Positions 52,301 through 59,504 of a stretch of DNA of 64,000 nucleotides are shown here, one piece after another (positions within the stretch are counted from its first letter, which is position 1; each line of letters begins with the position of its first letter). The translations under genes were made by a program, and so were the position numbers. The notes under the pieces are model-generated. The model did no database searches. It was not told where the DNA came from and saw only the letters and a list, made by a program, of their open reading frames with translations. The stretch spans positions 1 through 64,000 of the forward strand of contig SVDU01000015.1 of the NCBI GenBank assembly GCA_015057705.1, read 5' to 3'. The DNA comes from Paenibacillaceae bacterium (GTDB lineage: Bacteria; Bacillota; Clostridia; Lachnospirales; Lachnospiraceae).

Positions 52301-52732
52301 GAAACAGACAGCAGCGGACAATATTCAATCAAACGTCTGCCTGCAGACACGTATACATTTGTGGAGACGAGAGCACCATACGGATATCAGATTAACTCCA
52401 GTATTACACCTCTGACTCTTGACGGTATCAACAGCTTTACGATTACCATTCAGGATGAAAGAATCCGGGGGGATGGAGGAGATGATGATGGTCCTGGTCC
52501 AAGAACTCCTCAAAGTACAGTAACCATTATACCGGATCCGGTGCCGCTGGCAAATATGCCGGGAGACAGCCAGATGGATTTCGTAACAATCGATGATGGA
52601 AATGTGCCGCTGGCAAAATTACCTAAGACAGGGGAACGAAAGTCCAATGCCGGAAAGGTGATGGTGGCACTGTCGGGCTTCATGCTGGCGCTCTATGCGG
52701 CAGTTAATAAAAAAAAGAAGCCAGATAAGTAA
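37370..52732 (+). CDS. Giant LPKTG-anchored Cna-B/SpaA-type surface protein
   Basis: A 5,120-residue cell-wall adhesin. Signal peptide at residues 1-38 (LAWLLTIAIVSG, cleaved after VYA). A P-S-N-A/S-E-A linker covers about 43-60, a small conserved N-domain 61-190, and a Ser/Thr/Glu-rich stretch 190-370. From about 820, some 27 Cna-B/SpaA-like beta-sandwich units follow, each closing with a pattern like YxxxExxAPxGY. A DUF11-like part is at 2965-3620 (KNVSPDKGVQPGETLTYTL) and an SdrD-B-like unit at 3626 (SGRIWIDDDDNG). The last array runs to 5035. LPKTG is at 5084-5088, then a hydrophobic helix and KKKKPDK. Such units often form internal isopeptide bonds. No sortase gene is in the window. GTG 37364 is an alternative start, too close to GGAGG. 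Confidence 0.95.
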   Translation: MKGAMKKIHRFKRVLAWLLTIAIVSGNVSQLTAITVYAGEYTERNTASPSNASKASPSEATPSQAKQVIDVKVTQSAIEKVLKKDADRRPELKEDLIPFKGEQKDLVLEKLYEELEGKTLILQKKEGKTMYLVVVSDVLGGEPFSDTDESDRIKQESILQSVQIIGVNGYKDRECEFRLRIVSDNFVVTDAQMDEYAVVGENSEDATLQNGLNNSTGGSTGSAAAAGTKAETIEETAAETQANETTSGTKDEGSTGNSETKAASSTENESEAVETQAGNDESQESISDVTGEEKTEEVKQEEVKTEKAEPEEESKDSGNSISGNELTVSKNEISSQQLSISRHQVPVLSEAQETVATPSEAAFSLEQFDSADIVSIGDGKVLSGDEKSALMGVSSEEDNGFSLTSLFVQPSFSMVVPSYGITLLNMEVSDEAKLSPYETALSYYGEGATDKKEAVEINLAQSMTGEIKAGKLFTYTITYTMQAAPLYEYAAGGKLSLFDTYENAFIYFTVPAGITLEEQKGKVELDTSDSQKSVYKIQVGDENHSIRTSKSDNIIINAYIDGNGKRAVGENFTLPDNSVVFHADIKVADKTDKEHVTYPGNIPTVTYATQPSETQLQLISDDAWHINKKVYPTDQSYDIIKDDQGNPQYVDITYMIEVGMNGNPGEISRQPDGTVYQTYGRTGFKEGSFHITDKLSITTPNAPTEMKPISVTAKWGDGNSIPVEQKEDGSIVINSYKTQGQNGADHIYVSDLAPTYSSYQVTARYPFEPFVLKYNDPRVNESSVFTVLNQAHLEYVKLGTSQVMKDDSEAAVAVHEVNRPAVIKITKMLDEGIGVLKPYDLTMEKEYPGSAEFEIYSVDSQGNQTPYDNYTVLDPNGKSIQKGTIAVNPSNESGETISYTTGDRGYIQIQADPGTYVIKEGKKPAGTEYSYADVDSKTFKDSQEIQFTIKAGENKEVKVVNNVVGKGAIEFYKKARTWNSVDAKENDLNALSGAQFTLYTKENGTLTEVTTVQSDENGLVRFKPVTPGEYVIKEKSANGYIIDTMEYPVIVKRGETTVLKEGSNYLVNTLNQAKVQVTKLLQKDDGTYQSVPQQYKGNFDNHFWFETTTDGNNWTSVSVNSKETYSLDGNSGFEAVLPVYDNGNRLIRYRVVEELPEGYSDGNPAESGFTTETKNSSTYLCKEFTLVPLKTTSIEVRNNRQAILKLQKETWSFGNQWKSGWLEMNNSNEGYQFKLYVADKNQSNYREVTPGKIYTTDQNGIINASNLDITKDYYWSELGSAYRLEVEETGKNIDNAIIDGEKTLLIGPYTVSRESDTNVKAYNIPQKVPYWLHKYDITDNSKPITATFSIVRVKDQVEVFKGNVNLDGTFVSLDPGTEYRVEEVKAPDNYVGTEIRKFTTPNGPISMKQLKEWFWYPKTDNRLKFYNKPYKTVNLKKVKYNSDGSLNKDVTINFEVYLKKENTFTPVTFPENKNSIVSNTDTVMAPETYYFKEILSSDIINPLFLMNSKEDGQYDGYVIKNGEVYYGPVTVTAAETAADKNMNIYLNGSEPLKNYQNQGMVMVTKRDALRKTPVSGAVFGIYLRSQFREDDWANSIKNPIQTITSDSNGQAVFDSEQLRIFDDSGNRIPYVIAEITAPSGYLPSYEVLTTTLTEGKTISTINGDPSGEPLIIKDEPKLTIRTQKYWRDGWNDQFYVVNNALGNVKLALYKVNRDQPGIADFVQLQVTNDFDGIATFSDIDRNDTYYVAEVQVPTKSESKLSFELNMGNKESLSLDGGQPAKSLSVAELQNRYNTVMFSGKDLPANVDSLVRYTDPIFNYKSWVQFNVWKTCDGITFGGETHVERHKVNGARFTLYKMLDSTKNLATVQMKDLADGNRFEAEGQYESGTRINPQTGVREDGQFDTAILEDGYVYWLVEDQAAPGYLLEEGGKIAAIFVPDQSGYSGYDNIRLTYQSGRNEKIAVITNKHSGGGTGLENYHFQVALNKWLETADKQYSLLGGAKFQIWLLDPENNEKLLPIDVVETGLESDGTNKTGYALSKIIRLDEVSKKLTEAGKNPNDILQYNTEGDPVKLVLGLEEIYAPSKVTLDATLHVLNVTVPINKDYIDKQYFWDSTKTSEFRLINKVSKEYPVTLKKYGYLPDSGTFGKTDDELDGMNTQKTPLSGVRFDVWQYQWNGSGYEYKEYGTYTTDNNGKILIPGGLPSGLYRMKETLTTEQKKQYITMYTGDHEFWRYFTVASSSLTVPVYNPVKPRLEIEKTAWNGDKPEGLSGITFTLKDSKGSAVTQKQSDGRYLALFNGLDGGTYTVISEKLGTGADHVVASNYFSQISVSVGYKPVRDGNKVTLVPVADGITGPLTKLNIKNPRLSQLTLYKTDSEDKRHDASMKGATFSLEYMKFRTGTDLDKGVLKNVEDPTYNKPVSGFAPYSKMLEDKGDGSYILQNCQPGWYRITETKAPEGYTIDTTPLVVAVTGDMTGTYKNTEVTFENRMKVNVTITKKLNFGDGFINDQDIKDKIPSQVVFDVFTYSDSQKAYKPVYDEKKEPVTVTINNFAAADGYYTAEGKVQLAQKPEGGAYYVKERENPDWMLTGETSVTNGKLWSNGYIQVGTSSDFTTKTPVAIGVENQYAKAKIRITKVDAADSSKKLTGAGFSLYSDQALTSYVGDFKEIGTSGIYEFLLSTKKFNPGTYYVKETNAPLGYLPIGTAVPEQGLTAETGKTTEITVENQGGIDFQITKYSGDGKTEAEKSGITFELYKKETGDTWNYVTEGTTDAQGKLSFRGLKQESGYSYGLYEVPVNNHGFDTFRLETFNGGSGTILPVTADLNKNGETIRNLDLYVLSDSNTKAPGVYQFTVHNQEALPLKLFKNDVNKQDNPSSAINAFVKVTNKETGKQAGDIVSVPYGESGTTVMLLPGTYEIEETAITPNTDGYVINPDDNRTVYKKEVTIEKGNIPSPLEFTNVKQKTGVNLEKSTQTTSLKDLWWNDGQVVTYTLTPGAVNTIPLDQYEVTDQGLTMLDSGKNVLDENEYTNEKYTILSVKPGKAAQVNRLKEGRTGTIMADVTFYGFDGSQIGTVQTVSVSGDGEIGEIKPAGSRKVKSFKISYRDETLKGSTKNAYTLGQDFVPGTIAVTAKLNRQDATLADGSYKKDIKFIRNKADVSMKYRKWDVNGTLNSGQDASKAEALCDISVIQSQAPILSVRKNVSPDKGVQPGETLTYTLTVTNATTSSDAGIAPIQKPVLVDLVPLGVSVSGETSGEERLLTAVALDRAPGGVTIDKTVRKVDPETGRETLFIRLNGNLQKRESVTVSVKAKVAGNIINYGKNILNTLFVTSDVLQPAFSLNHTGASFMISTSSGTKWPSNDLPSGALLPDEKYRSYGYASDSAENTMSTGTGIQLYKEVKGNLDTRYVSGTTTGKVAKSAEDTELTQYDGTVLYRLMVNNASAQDYVSQLQLMDILPVKGDYSTGNFERLSDFRLKYDSIQSIEIENRKDTGSSGRKVQGFNYEISYSNKTFDNRDTEIDGKNAMLNNNSSRFWSASSSDPSAIRIKITDPEFYLAPGENLVVTYKTVVPYSTAKELEDVAYGYAVNDFATAYSYKEASLESIEKPFSQVQTSNSVQVLLVPGKVKVSGRIWIDDDDNGIQNESVNKDHLLTDLFPLLNSGYFNVSLLKFSKNGDDQTSMVPGTGDARFLFDGLTPAKPYELPDAEITESIQDKWYSGTSLKLNSLKGDDPAHYQIEVSEGTMPKGFEDLILKLAKPNMLPDGENKKAGRSRVPKTLLEGGVNYDESRDSNFNETKNGYSSEDFFLWSTAGEYDTTKDIGFVPYRSVTVKKTNKAQKPVEGAHFTVYGPFTNQEMDSLRNTKITNTNVLKTPVSEGETTLTDGEAVWNAGELLYYMNYIIVEDGAPTGYQLYNAVSSDMESMDSYQIQGQKAWVLKSKEFKTEKHPIPSTVTVEDSYITGSLDFKKIDEITKEKIAGASFQINKKSDVVKDAWDAMIASMKKDYASMGITDVKENDQGVSFKVTDGSVHITGVPLGSYTLSEIQVPDGYDISKKLEETPFEISSEGQKAQLNNIEGNVIENTRTEYSLSIRKADNAGNEAVKGISFSISGPGKYVSNTWNPFSRNKFKVNDPENTGYEVKQTGDDGVVTWNLPYGDYEITELPAPGYQAVEPFYVRIGQDGAVSLLNAKDRPDIVLDSQEQKTINVVVTNNVLTAPIVIEKMDGESKSLITGAWFELSGTSLVDGAFKKYLSNVTGSGVSFVTTKTDGDVLSVRFRVDGLGDSKQGILIQIPYGTYTLKETQAPSGYLFGGDYKFTKEFELKEPEGISLTGNEAVINTPHELTIEKRDKSTNALLSNAEFILMTPEGKYVCLDGNNSFTGLTDKKEEGSSFKTGSSGTVTVKRLPAGNYVLKEIKAPENYRVSANTEVSVLETGNTDKIQVFDARERAKIRINKAAAHNHEMHLSGAVFDIYSDQGLTALAGTITTGIDGLGESQMLPLGTYYVKEKISPAGYEAGSSVYEVTLKADSESSTVTTDGSEFIFNDYGTGNLTFDKVDGVTEKLLPSAEFSLTEKTTQIEGTYEDFADKLIKMSAQELEAMGIRDVQKNGASIRFTALSGHVDIGSIPYGTYTLKEEKAPEGYLSLNGKAELEFTLSADQKNAKLNEDNQVVNDRAQFVIKLKKTDNLQRSISGISFYILGPGNYEDNGILSVFGASRFHTLPDAGNGTFFTGEDGTLSLGLKHGDYQIREAATDRYDSIEPFYIRVDEKGKVSILKDNSKAVSVDNESEVSLTVTNQISTGSMSLEKVDSEDTNKRLAGAEFTLTNVSTMVPGAWDSYRKLAASDGASWTPENVAGSSIVFTLSGKAVITNLPYGTYRITETKAPSGYLLGTQPWSREFTLSQSETSELYVKPSLFEKTKGAVENQPSKVIVVKTNAVFADIKLGGAEFIVKASKDGYVKLNNGSFAGYTANEKEATRFETDSSGQYSIKRLPADTYTFVETRAPYGYQINSSITPLTLDGINSFTITIQDERIRGDGGDDDGPGPRTPQSTVTIIPDPVPLANMPGDSQMDFVTIDDGNVPLAKLPKTGERKSNAGKVMVALSGFMLALYAAVNKKKKPDK

Positions 52733-52750
52733 AATATAGGAAATGGTTTA

Positions 52751-52779
52751 TTGACTTTACTAAATTAACTTGCTATAAT
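52751..52779 (+). promoter_or_regulatory. Consensus promoter ahead of a leader terminator and gdhA
   Basis: TTGACT (52751-52756), a 17-bp spacer and TATAAT (52774-52779). Transcription would start near 52786 and meet the 11-bp hairpin within about 20 nt. Confidence 0.85.
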
Positions 52780-52803
52780 TTTAAAAAGTTATGGCGGGGA
52801 GAT

Positions 52804-52838
52804 AAGGCCGGAACTTTAAGGGGTTCCGGCCTTATTTT
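52804..52838 (+). terminator. Intrinsic terminator or attenuator in the gdhA leader
   Basis: AAGGCCGGAAC (52804-52814) and GTTCCGGCCTT (52823-52833) form a perfect 11-bp stem with an 8-nt loop, then TATTTT. It can end the adhesin mRNA and also any RNA begun at 52786, leaving about 50-55 nt of leader or small RNA. Confidence 0.88.
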
Positions 52839-52852
52839 AACATTAGGAATAA

Positions 52853-54241
<1,389 letters not shown>

Positions 54242-54348
54242 GACCGGGTCCGTACCTTTTTTTGGAAGGTATGGACCTGAATTTATTAACATCAAAAATT
54301 TTACTGGAATTCTCAAATGTTTTAGTATATAATAAACCGTAAGGCTTG

Positions 54349-54376
54349 AGGCGGAGTATTCTTCGCCTTATTGTTT
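54349..54376 (+). terminator. Hairpin with T-rich tail upstream of the DUF3881 gene
   Basis: AGGCGGAG (54349-54356) pairs with CTTCGCCT (54361-54368), with one G-U pair and a TATT loop, then TATTGTTTT. A TATAAT-like box (54328-54333) stands just before it, so the arrangement echoes the gdhA leader. It may simply end gdhA. Confidence 0.65.
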
Positions 54377-54420
54377 TCCTGAAAATTATCTTAGAAAAAC
54401 AGAAAGCAGGTGATGATTCT

Positions 54421-55308
54421 ATGCATAAATTCTTAAGAACCATTGGTTTCAGTCTTTATGAAAAAGACAGGGAAATTGATAAGCTGTTAGATAAGCTCTG
54501 TGAAGATCTGTCCGATGTAAAAAGGATACAGATTGACGAAGAGTCCAATCTGTGCGAAATCCGAAGAGATGTGGCGCCCGGAATGGGGATTGCCATCTAT
54601 GGAGAGATGGACCGGGATGGAAAGTTTCAAAGAATGTACTATTACCCATATTTAAAAAGCAGTGATATAACTTCAGAAGTACCATGCTCCATACAGCGTC
54701 ATACAGAACGGGAAACTTACGCCGGGCTTTTAGACGAATATAAAGTTGGAATTTCTCTAATTTTTTATATAGACAATTCCTTTGAATGCAGAGAACGGAT
54801 CATAGACCATCATTCCATGGATACCAGTTATTCATGCCTTACGGGTCTTGCAGTCAGCGGAAAGGTTCTTCTTCCCATTCAGAAGTCAGATAAGCAAAGG
54901 GAAAAAGCAAGAGTAGCTGCAAAGGACCGCAATAATCTGTTAGAGGCGGCAAAGAACGGTGATGAGGATGCGATGGAGACATTAACCATCGAAGACATTG
55001 ATCTCTATTCCCAGGCGTCAAGACGGGTTATGAAGGAAGACTTGTATTCAATTATTGATTCATGCTTTATGCCATGCGGTGTAGAATGCGATCAGTATTC
55101 TGTAATTGGTGAAATCATAAAAATTGATGAGATGAAAAACCATATCACAGAAGAAGAGGTATACGATTTTACTCTTGAATGCAGTGACTTAATATTCCAT
55201 GTTTGTATAGCGAAAAAAGATTTAACGGGAACACCGGAAGTCGGACGCAGATTCAAAGGACAGATCTGGATGCAGGGAACTGTAAAATTCAAGGAATCAG
55301 AGGAATAA
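54421..55308 (+). CDS. DUF3881 family protein
   Basis: A 295-residue cytoplasmic protein. The N-terminal half includes KFLRTIGFSLYEKDREIDKLL and EIRRDVAPGMGIAIYGEMD. A central PCSIQRHTERETYAGLLDEYKVGISLIFY and the later LTGLAVSGKVLLPI are the family hallmark; DUF3881 is largely confined to Lachnospiraceae. No catalytic motif is recognised. ATG 54421 has AGGTGATG upstream; the frame runs 25 codons earlier through the hairpin, so that start is unlikely. Confidence 0.8.
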   Translation: MHKFLRTIGFSLYEKDREIDKLLDKLCEDLSDVKRIQIDEESNLCEIRRDVAPGMGIAIYGEMDRDGKFQRMYYYPYLKSSDITSEVPCSIQRHTERETYAGLLDEYKVGISLIFYIDNSFECRERIIDHHSMDTSYSCLTGLAVSGKVLLPIQKSDKQREKARVAAKDRNNLLEAAKNGDEDAMETLTIEDIDLYSQASRRVMKEDLYSIIDSCFMPCGVECDQYSVIGEIIKIDEMKNHITEEEVYDFTLECSDLIFHVCIAKKDLTGTPEVGRRFKGQIWMQGTVKFKESEE

Positions 55309-55321
55309 ATCCAAGAATGAC

Positions 55322-55350
55322 TTGACGAATTCTTTATATTTGAATATAAT
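55322..55350 (+). promoter_or_regulatory. Promoter of tRNA-Arg
   Basis: TTGACG (55322-55327), a 17-bp spacer and TATAAT (55345-55350), about 40 bp before the tRNA. Confidence 0.88.
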
Positions 55351-55391
55351 AAGTTTTGAACTGTGCTGCAGGCTGCCTGCAGCACAGAGAT

Positions 55392-55465
55392 GTTTCCGTA
55401 GCTCAGCTGGATAGAGCGACCGCCTCCTAAGCGGTAGGCCGGGTGTTCAAATCACCTCGGGAACG
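55392..55465 (+). tRNA. tRNA-Arg (anticodon CCT)
   Basis: GTTTCCG pairs with CGGGAAC (one G-U), the D-arm is GCTC...GAGC, the anticodon loop is CTCCTAA in a CCGC/GCGG stem, and the T-loop is TGTTCAAATCA. Anticodon CCT reads AGG. Discriminator G; CCA not encoded. It has its own promoter and terminator. Confidence 0.95.
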
Positions 55466-55469
55466 GGAT

Positions 55470-55507
55470 AAGGTATCGAGACCATGATTGGTATCGATAC
55501 CTTTTTT
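55470..55507 (+). terminator. Terminator of tRNA-Arg
   Basis: AAGGTATCGA and TCGATACCTT form a perfect stem around a 16-nt loop, followed by TTTT. Confidence 0.88.
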
Positions 55508-55538
55508 AGTGGAAACAATTGGAAAAATGTAAGACCGG

Positions 55539-56831
55539 TCAACCACCAAACCATTTCAACGGAACGGTTACTAACGGCGGGAAAAAGATAAGGGCAAATA
55601 CAAGAATGACCTGTAGTATGTAATAGGGTATGACCGGCTTGATAATTTTTTCCATACTTACCTTACCTGTAGCGCAGGCCACATTTAATACAGGACCTAC
55701 AGGTGGGGAGGTAAGCCCCAGAACATTAGCAAGGGTAAAAACGACTCCGAAATAGATCGGATCTATTCCCGCGGCATGAATCAATGGCAGCATGATGGGA
55801 GTCATTATTAATATAGTTGGAACAACATCAATGCAAGTTCCCATAATGATGATGATAACCTGAAGGACTAAGTTAAGAAGTGCCGGATGTTCTGTAAGTC
55901 CATGTAACGATTCCGTGAGCATCTGAGGAATACGGGATATGGTCATCATATAAGCGGCAACCTGGGCAGTGGCAGCCAGAAACATAACGACACTGGACAT
56001 TTTGGCGGCGGACACGAAAGACGTAATTAAGTCCTTAAATTTAAGTTCTCTGTAAACAAAAATACCCACTGCGATAGCATAGACAACCGCGACCACACCA
56101 GCTTCCGTAGCAGTAAAAATACCACCCCTGAGACCAAATAAGATAATAAGTGGCAATAATAATGCCCATAACCCATTAATAAATATCTTTAAGATTTCCT
56201 GAACGGAATATTTTGTTGTATCTGCTTTTAAATTGTCTTTGCGGGTAACGATAAACCAGACACCGCACATAATAATTGTTAAGTAAATTGCAGGGGCAAT
56301 CCCGCCCAGAAACAGCGATTTTATAGAGCACCCGGCGGCCACACCATATACGATCATGGGAATAGAAGGCGGCATAATGGGTGCCACAAGATTCGCACTT
56401 GCCACCAGGCCAGCAGATTTTGCACGGTCATAGCCGGAATCTACCATCATGGGGATCAGGATTGCACCAAGTGCAGCTGTACTTGCAACGGCTGATCCTA
56501 CAAGGCTTGCAAACATCAGACAGGCTAATATGGTCACATATCCAAGACCGCCCCGGAAGCGTCCCACGAAAATATTGCAGAATTTGATAATCCGGTTTGT
56601 AAGTCCGCCTCTGTTCATCAGCTCCCCAGCGAGAACAAAAAAGGGGAGGGCCATCATGGTGACACTGTCGGTTCCCCGCATGAGCTGGGCTGCAATGATC
56701 TGAGGATTAACATTGTTACCCCCAAGTACCATTGCAGTGGCAACCCCGCAAAGAATAAGAGCAAATGCGATGGGCAGACCAATAGCAATTCCACCGATCA
56801 GAAATACTAGAAAATAAATTAAGATTGACAT
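55539..56831 (-). CDS. TRAP transporter large permease DctM
   Basis: A 430-residue polytopic protein with about 12 TM segments, the large membrane subunit of a TRAP transporter. It starts ILIYFLVFLIGGIAIGLPIAFAL. The motif VASANLVAPIMPPSIPMIVYG is typical, as is the ending TSPPVGPVLNVACATGKVSMEKI. It follows dctQ by 9 bp. Uptake is driven by an ion gradient with the DctP binding protein. The substrate is likely an organic acid or sugar acid, judged from the family and the dehydrogenase in the operon. Confidence 0.93.
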   Translation of the reverse strand: MSILIYFLVFLIGGIAIGLPIAFALILCGVATAMVLGGNNVNPQIIAAQLMRGTDSVTMMALPFFVLAGELMNRGGLTNRIIKFCNIFVGRFRGGLGYVTILACLMFASLVGSAVASTAALGAILIPMMVDSGYDRAKSAGLVASANLVAPIMPPSIPMIVYGVAAGCSIKSLFLGGIAPAIYLTIIMCGVWFIVTRKDNLKADTTKYSVQEILKIFINGLWALLLPLIILFGLRGGIFTATEAGVVAVVYAIAVGIFVYRELKFKDLITSFVSAAKMSSVVMFLAATAQVAAYMMTISRIPQMLTESLHGLTEHPALLNLVLQVIIIIMGTCIDVVPTILIMTPIMLPLIHAAGIDPIYFGVVFTLANVLGLTSPPVGPVLNVACATGKVSMEKIIKPVIPYYILQVILVFALIFFPPLVTVPLKWFGG

Positions 56832-56840
56832 GGTTCCTCC

Positions 56841-57359
56841 TTATTCAAGCGTTGAGACGCTTTCATCCTGCGGGGTTATCAGATCTTTTACTGTGCGTTT
56901 TAATACCCATAGTTTAAAAATATTTCCTGCAGCCAGTAGTAAGATGGATATTCCCATAATAAAACCGGAAAGGTATATAACCCATACAGGGAGACCGGTT
57001 GCAACCCATTTGTTATGGTGATTTTGCAGCATGAGTCCATAACTTCCCATTGTAAGAGAAATCATCAACCATATAATAAATACCTGTATCAATGTGTAAA
57101 GGAGTTTCTGACCTGCAGGTGATAGGCGGATCAGAATGGAATCAATCATAAGATGACGGTTATCCCGCATAGCTTCTATTGATCCTAAATAAACCAGGTA
57201 GATGAAGCTGATTCGCGCAACCTCCTCTGACCATGCAAAACCTGTATCAAAAATAAAACGTAAAATTACATTAGTAAAAACAAGTATTATCATCACTGCC
57301 AGTGCAATGGAAATTAAAACTTCAATTCCTTTAAAGAGGGAATTTATTAGCCGGCTCAT
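56841..57359 (-). CDS. TRAP transporter small permease DctQ
   Basis: A 172-residue protein with four TM segments (VLISIALAVMIILVFTNVILRF, FIYLVYLGSIEAM and others), the small subunit of the TRAP complex. The motif FAWSEEVARISFIYLVYLGS is diagnostic. The start MSRLINSLFKG follows AGGAGG by five bases; the frame goes five codons further. Confidence 0.92.
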   Translation of the reverse strand: MSRLINSLFKGIEVLISIALAVMIILVFTNVILRFIFDTGFAWSEEVARISFIYLVYLGSIEAMRDNRHLMIDSILIRLSPAGQKLLYTLIQVFIIWLMISLTMGSYGLMLQNHHNKWVATGLPVWVIYLSGFIMGISILLLAAGNIFKLWVLKRTVKDLITPQDESVSTLE

Positions 57360-57392
57360 AGGCACCTCCTGCAAATATGAATCAGCGTTATA

Positions 57393-58445
57393 TTATTGGA
57401 CTGATTTAATCTTTTCTGTTAACTCTATTGCCCACGGATTCTCAGAATAGAGTTTATCCGTGAGGGGTTTGATTTGCTCAATGATTTTTTCTTTATCCTC
57501 AGCGGTACATTCTGTTACCGTTACACCATGATCTTTTAAGAACTGACGGTCCGTATCTACACTTTTTATGTACTGATTCCAAGCTGTCTCGCAGGAAGCT
57601 TTTGCTGCGTCCCGGATTATCTGCTGCTGGTTTTCACTTAACGTATCCATAAAGCTGGCAGAGGCAACAATTTCAAGAGTTGATATTATATGATTTGTCT
57701 CGTAGATATATTTTTGTACCTCGTAAAAAGCTTCGCTGATAACCGTTACCATTCCATTATCCTGTCCATCAACTACCCCTGTTTCAAGTGCAGAGAATAA
57801 TTCCCCAAGAGGGATTACCTGAGCGGAAGAGCCAAGATTTTCTACAATACCCATATGAATGGGATTACTGGGCATACGAAACTTCTGACCTTTAAAATCA
57901 TCAACGTTGGTAAGCTGCTTATTGCTCGTAAACGTTCTTGCACTGTTTGGTCCCCATCCCAGCATGTAGGTAGTGGGAAATTTTTCATGGAATTCATTGC
58001 TCATATCCTCTGCAATACTGCCTGTCCATACTTTTTTGGCATGATCTAAATCCCGGTATAAAAAAGGCCAGTCGGAGATCAGCATAGTTGTATATTCCTG
58101 ATTCATTGGTGTTCCTACAATTGCTATTTCAATTGTTCCGTTTCGGACTCCATCCCATAAGTCACTCTCGTTACCCAATGTTCCGGAATGATAAAGTTCG
58201 ACCTTAATACTTCCGTTGCTTTTTTCTTCAACCATTGGTTTAAAAACATTGTCCAGTGCAGCTGCCATTGGATGTGTTGAACTCCAGTTATCTCCAACCT
58301 TGATTGCCACCGTTTTTTGAGAGGATTCTGCCTTGGCAGCAGTTTTCGCAGTACTGCCGAACCCGGATCCCCCCCCGTTCTGACAGGCACCAAGTGAAAA
58401 TACTATAATTGCGGACAATATAATAGCTGTAATTCTTTTTTTCAT
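57393..58445 (-). CDS. TRAP transporter substrate-binding lipoprotein DctP
   Basis: A 350-residue periplasmic-type binding protein, here a lipoprotein: SLGAC gives a lipobox with Cys21 after the signal peptide. It has IKVGDNWSSTHPMA at the ligand fold start and the TRAP family motif RTFTSNKQLTNVDDFKGQKFRMPSNPIHMG. Conserved Arg near residue 174 binds the carboxylate of the ligand in this family. Ribosome binding site GAGGAG. First transporter gene after the alcohol dehydrogenase gene. Confidence 0.92.
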   Translation of the reverse strand: MKKRITAIILSAIIVFSLGACQNGGGSGFGSTAKTAAKAESSQKTVAIKVGDNWSSTHPMAAALDNVFKPMVEEKSNGSIKVELYHSGTLGNESDLWDGVRNGTIEIAIVGTPMNQEYTTMLISDWPFLYRDLDHAKKVWTGSIAEDMSNEFHEKFPTTYMLGWGPNSARTFTSNKQLTNVDDFKGQKFRMPSNPIHMGIVENLGSSAQVIPLGELFSALETGVVDGQDNGMVTVISEAFYEVQKYIYETNHIISTLEIVASASFMDTLSENQQQIIRDAAKASCETAWNQYIKSVDTDRQFLKDHGVTVTECTAEDKEKIIEQIKPLTDKLYSENPWAIELTEKIKSVQ

Positions 58446-58475
58446 GATAACTCCTCCTCGTATACTTTAAATGAT

Positions 58476-59504
58476 TTATAACTCCCCAAACAAAATTACC
58501 ATTTTAGCCATATCTTCTGGTGGGTTCTGCATATTTCTAAACACCCGGTCAATATCTGATATTGATATGATGTCACTAACCATTCCATTAAGCCGATAAG
58601 CTCTCCTCTTGAATTTTTCTATAGTTGGTTCAAACTGTCCAGATGACATACGGGTTCCAATTATAGAGAGTTCTCTTCCGTTAATCATGCTCTGTGTAAT
58701 GTTTTCCTCAGAAGTGCAGAAACCAAGAGGTACGATACGGGCACCATTAGCAGGAATTCCCTTTTGCAGTAGCATGGTCAGTGAGCCAGGATAGCCGGCC
58801 GCATCAAATATTACGTCTGCTCCATCCCCACCTGTATATTCCTGTATTCTGTCATATAAATTCTCGCTTTTTGTATTAATAATAAAATCCGCTCCAAAAT
58901 CCCGGGCTCTTTTCAAAAAGTTATCTTTTATATCAGCACATATAACGGTACAGCCTTTTTCTTTGCAAACCTGCAGTATAATTGTTCCGATTGTCCCCAT
59001 ACCTAAGACCAGAACGACATCACTTTTTTGTACACCAGCTCTTTTTGTGCAGTGACCGCCTATTGCAAAAGGCTCGATCAGTGCAGCTTCCTCAAAAGGC
59101 ATATCTTTGGGCAGCAGGTAAACTTCATGTTCAGCTGCGATGAAGTACTCCCTCCAGCCCCCATCTACAGCTGCTCCTCTGGCTTTTACTGTTTTGCAGA
59201 CATTTCGTCTGCCGCTTTTACACTGTTTGCAGGTTCCACAGGCTACAACCAGATCAACTACTACATGGTCCCCTTTCTTTACTTTTGTCACACCTTCCCC
59301 CACCTCTTCAATAATACCAGCATTTTCATGACCTGGAATACGGGGGAACTGAGCCATGGGATTTTCACCCAGAAATAAATGAAAATCAGATCCGCAGACA
59401 CCCGCTGCTTTCATTTTAATCAAAACTTCCCCTTTTGATGGCTTTGGACACTCCACCTCCTCAATACTGTACTGAAATGGAGCCTTTACTGAAATTTGTT
59501 TCAT
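58476..59504 (-). CDS. Zinc-dependent medium-chain alcohol dehydrogenase
   Basis: A 342-residue MDR dehydrogenase. The catalytic zinc ligands are seen in AAGVCGSDFHLF and GHENAGIIEEVG. The structural zinc motif CGTCKQCKSGRRNVC is near residue 91. The Rossmann loop is VLGMGTIGTI. It resembles sorbitol/threonine/galactitol-1-P dehydrogenases, so it likely oxidises a polyol or sugar acid taken up by the TRAP system. It heads the operon adh-dctP-dctQ-dctM, with the GntR gene divergent 256 bp away. Confidence 0.9.
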   Translation of the reverse strand: MKQISVKAPFQYSIEEVECPKPSKGEVLIKMKAAGVCGSDFHLFLGENPMAQFPRIPGHENAGIIEEVGEGVTKVKKGDHVVVDLVVACGTCKQCKSGRRNVCKTVKARGAAVDGGWREYFIAAEHEVYLLPKDMPFEEAALIEPFAIGGHCTKRAGVQKSDVVLVLGMGTIGTIILQVCKEKGCTVICADIKDNFLKRARDFGADFIINTKSENLYDRIQEYTGGDGADVIFDAAGYPGSLTMLLQKGIPANGARIVPLGFCTSEENITQSMINGRELSIIGTRMSSGQFEPTIEKFKRRAYRLNGMVSDIISISDIDRVFRNMQNPPEDMAKMVILFGEL

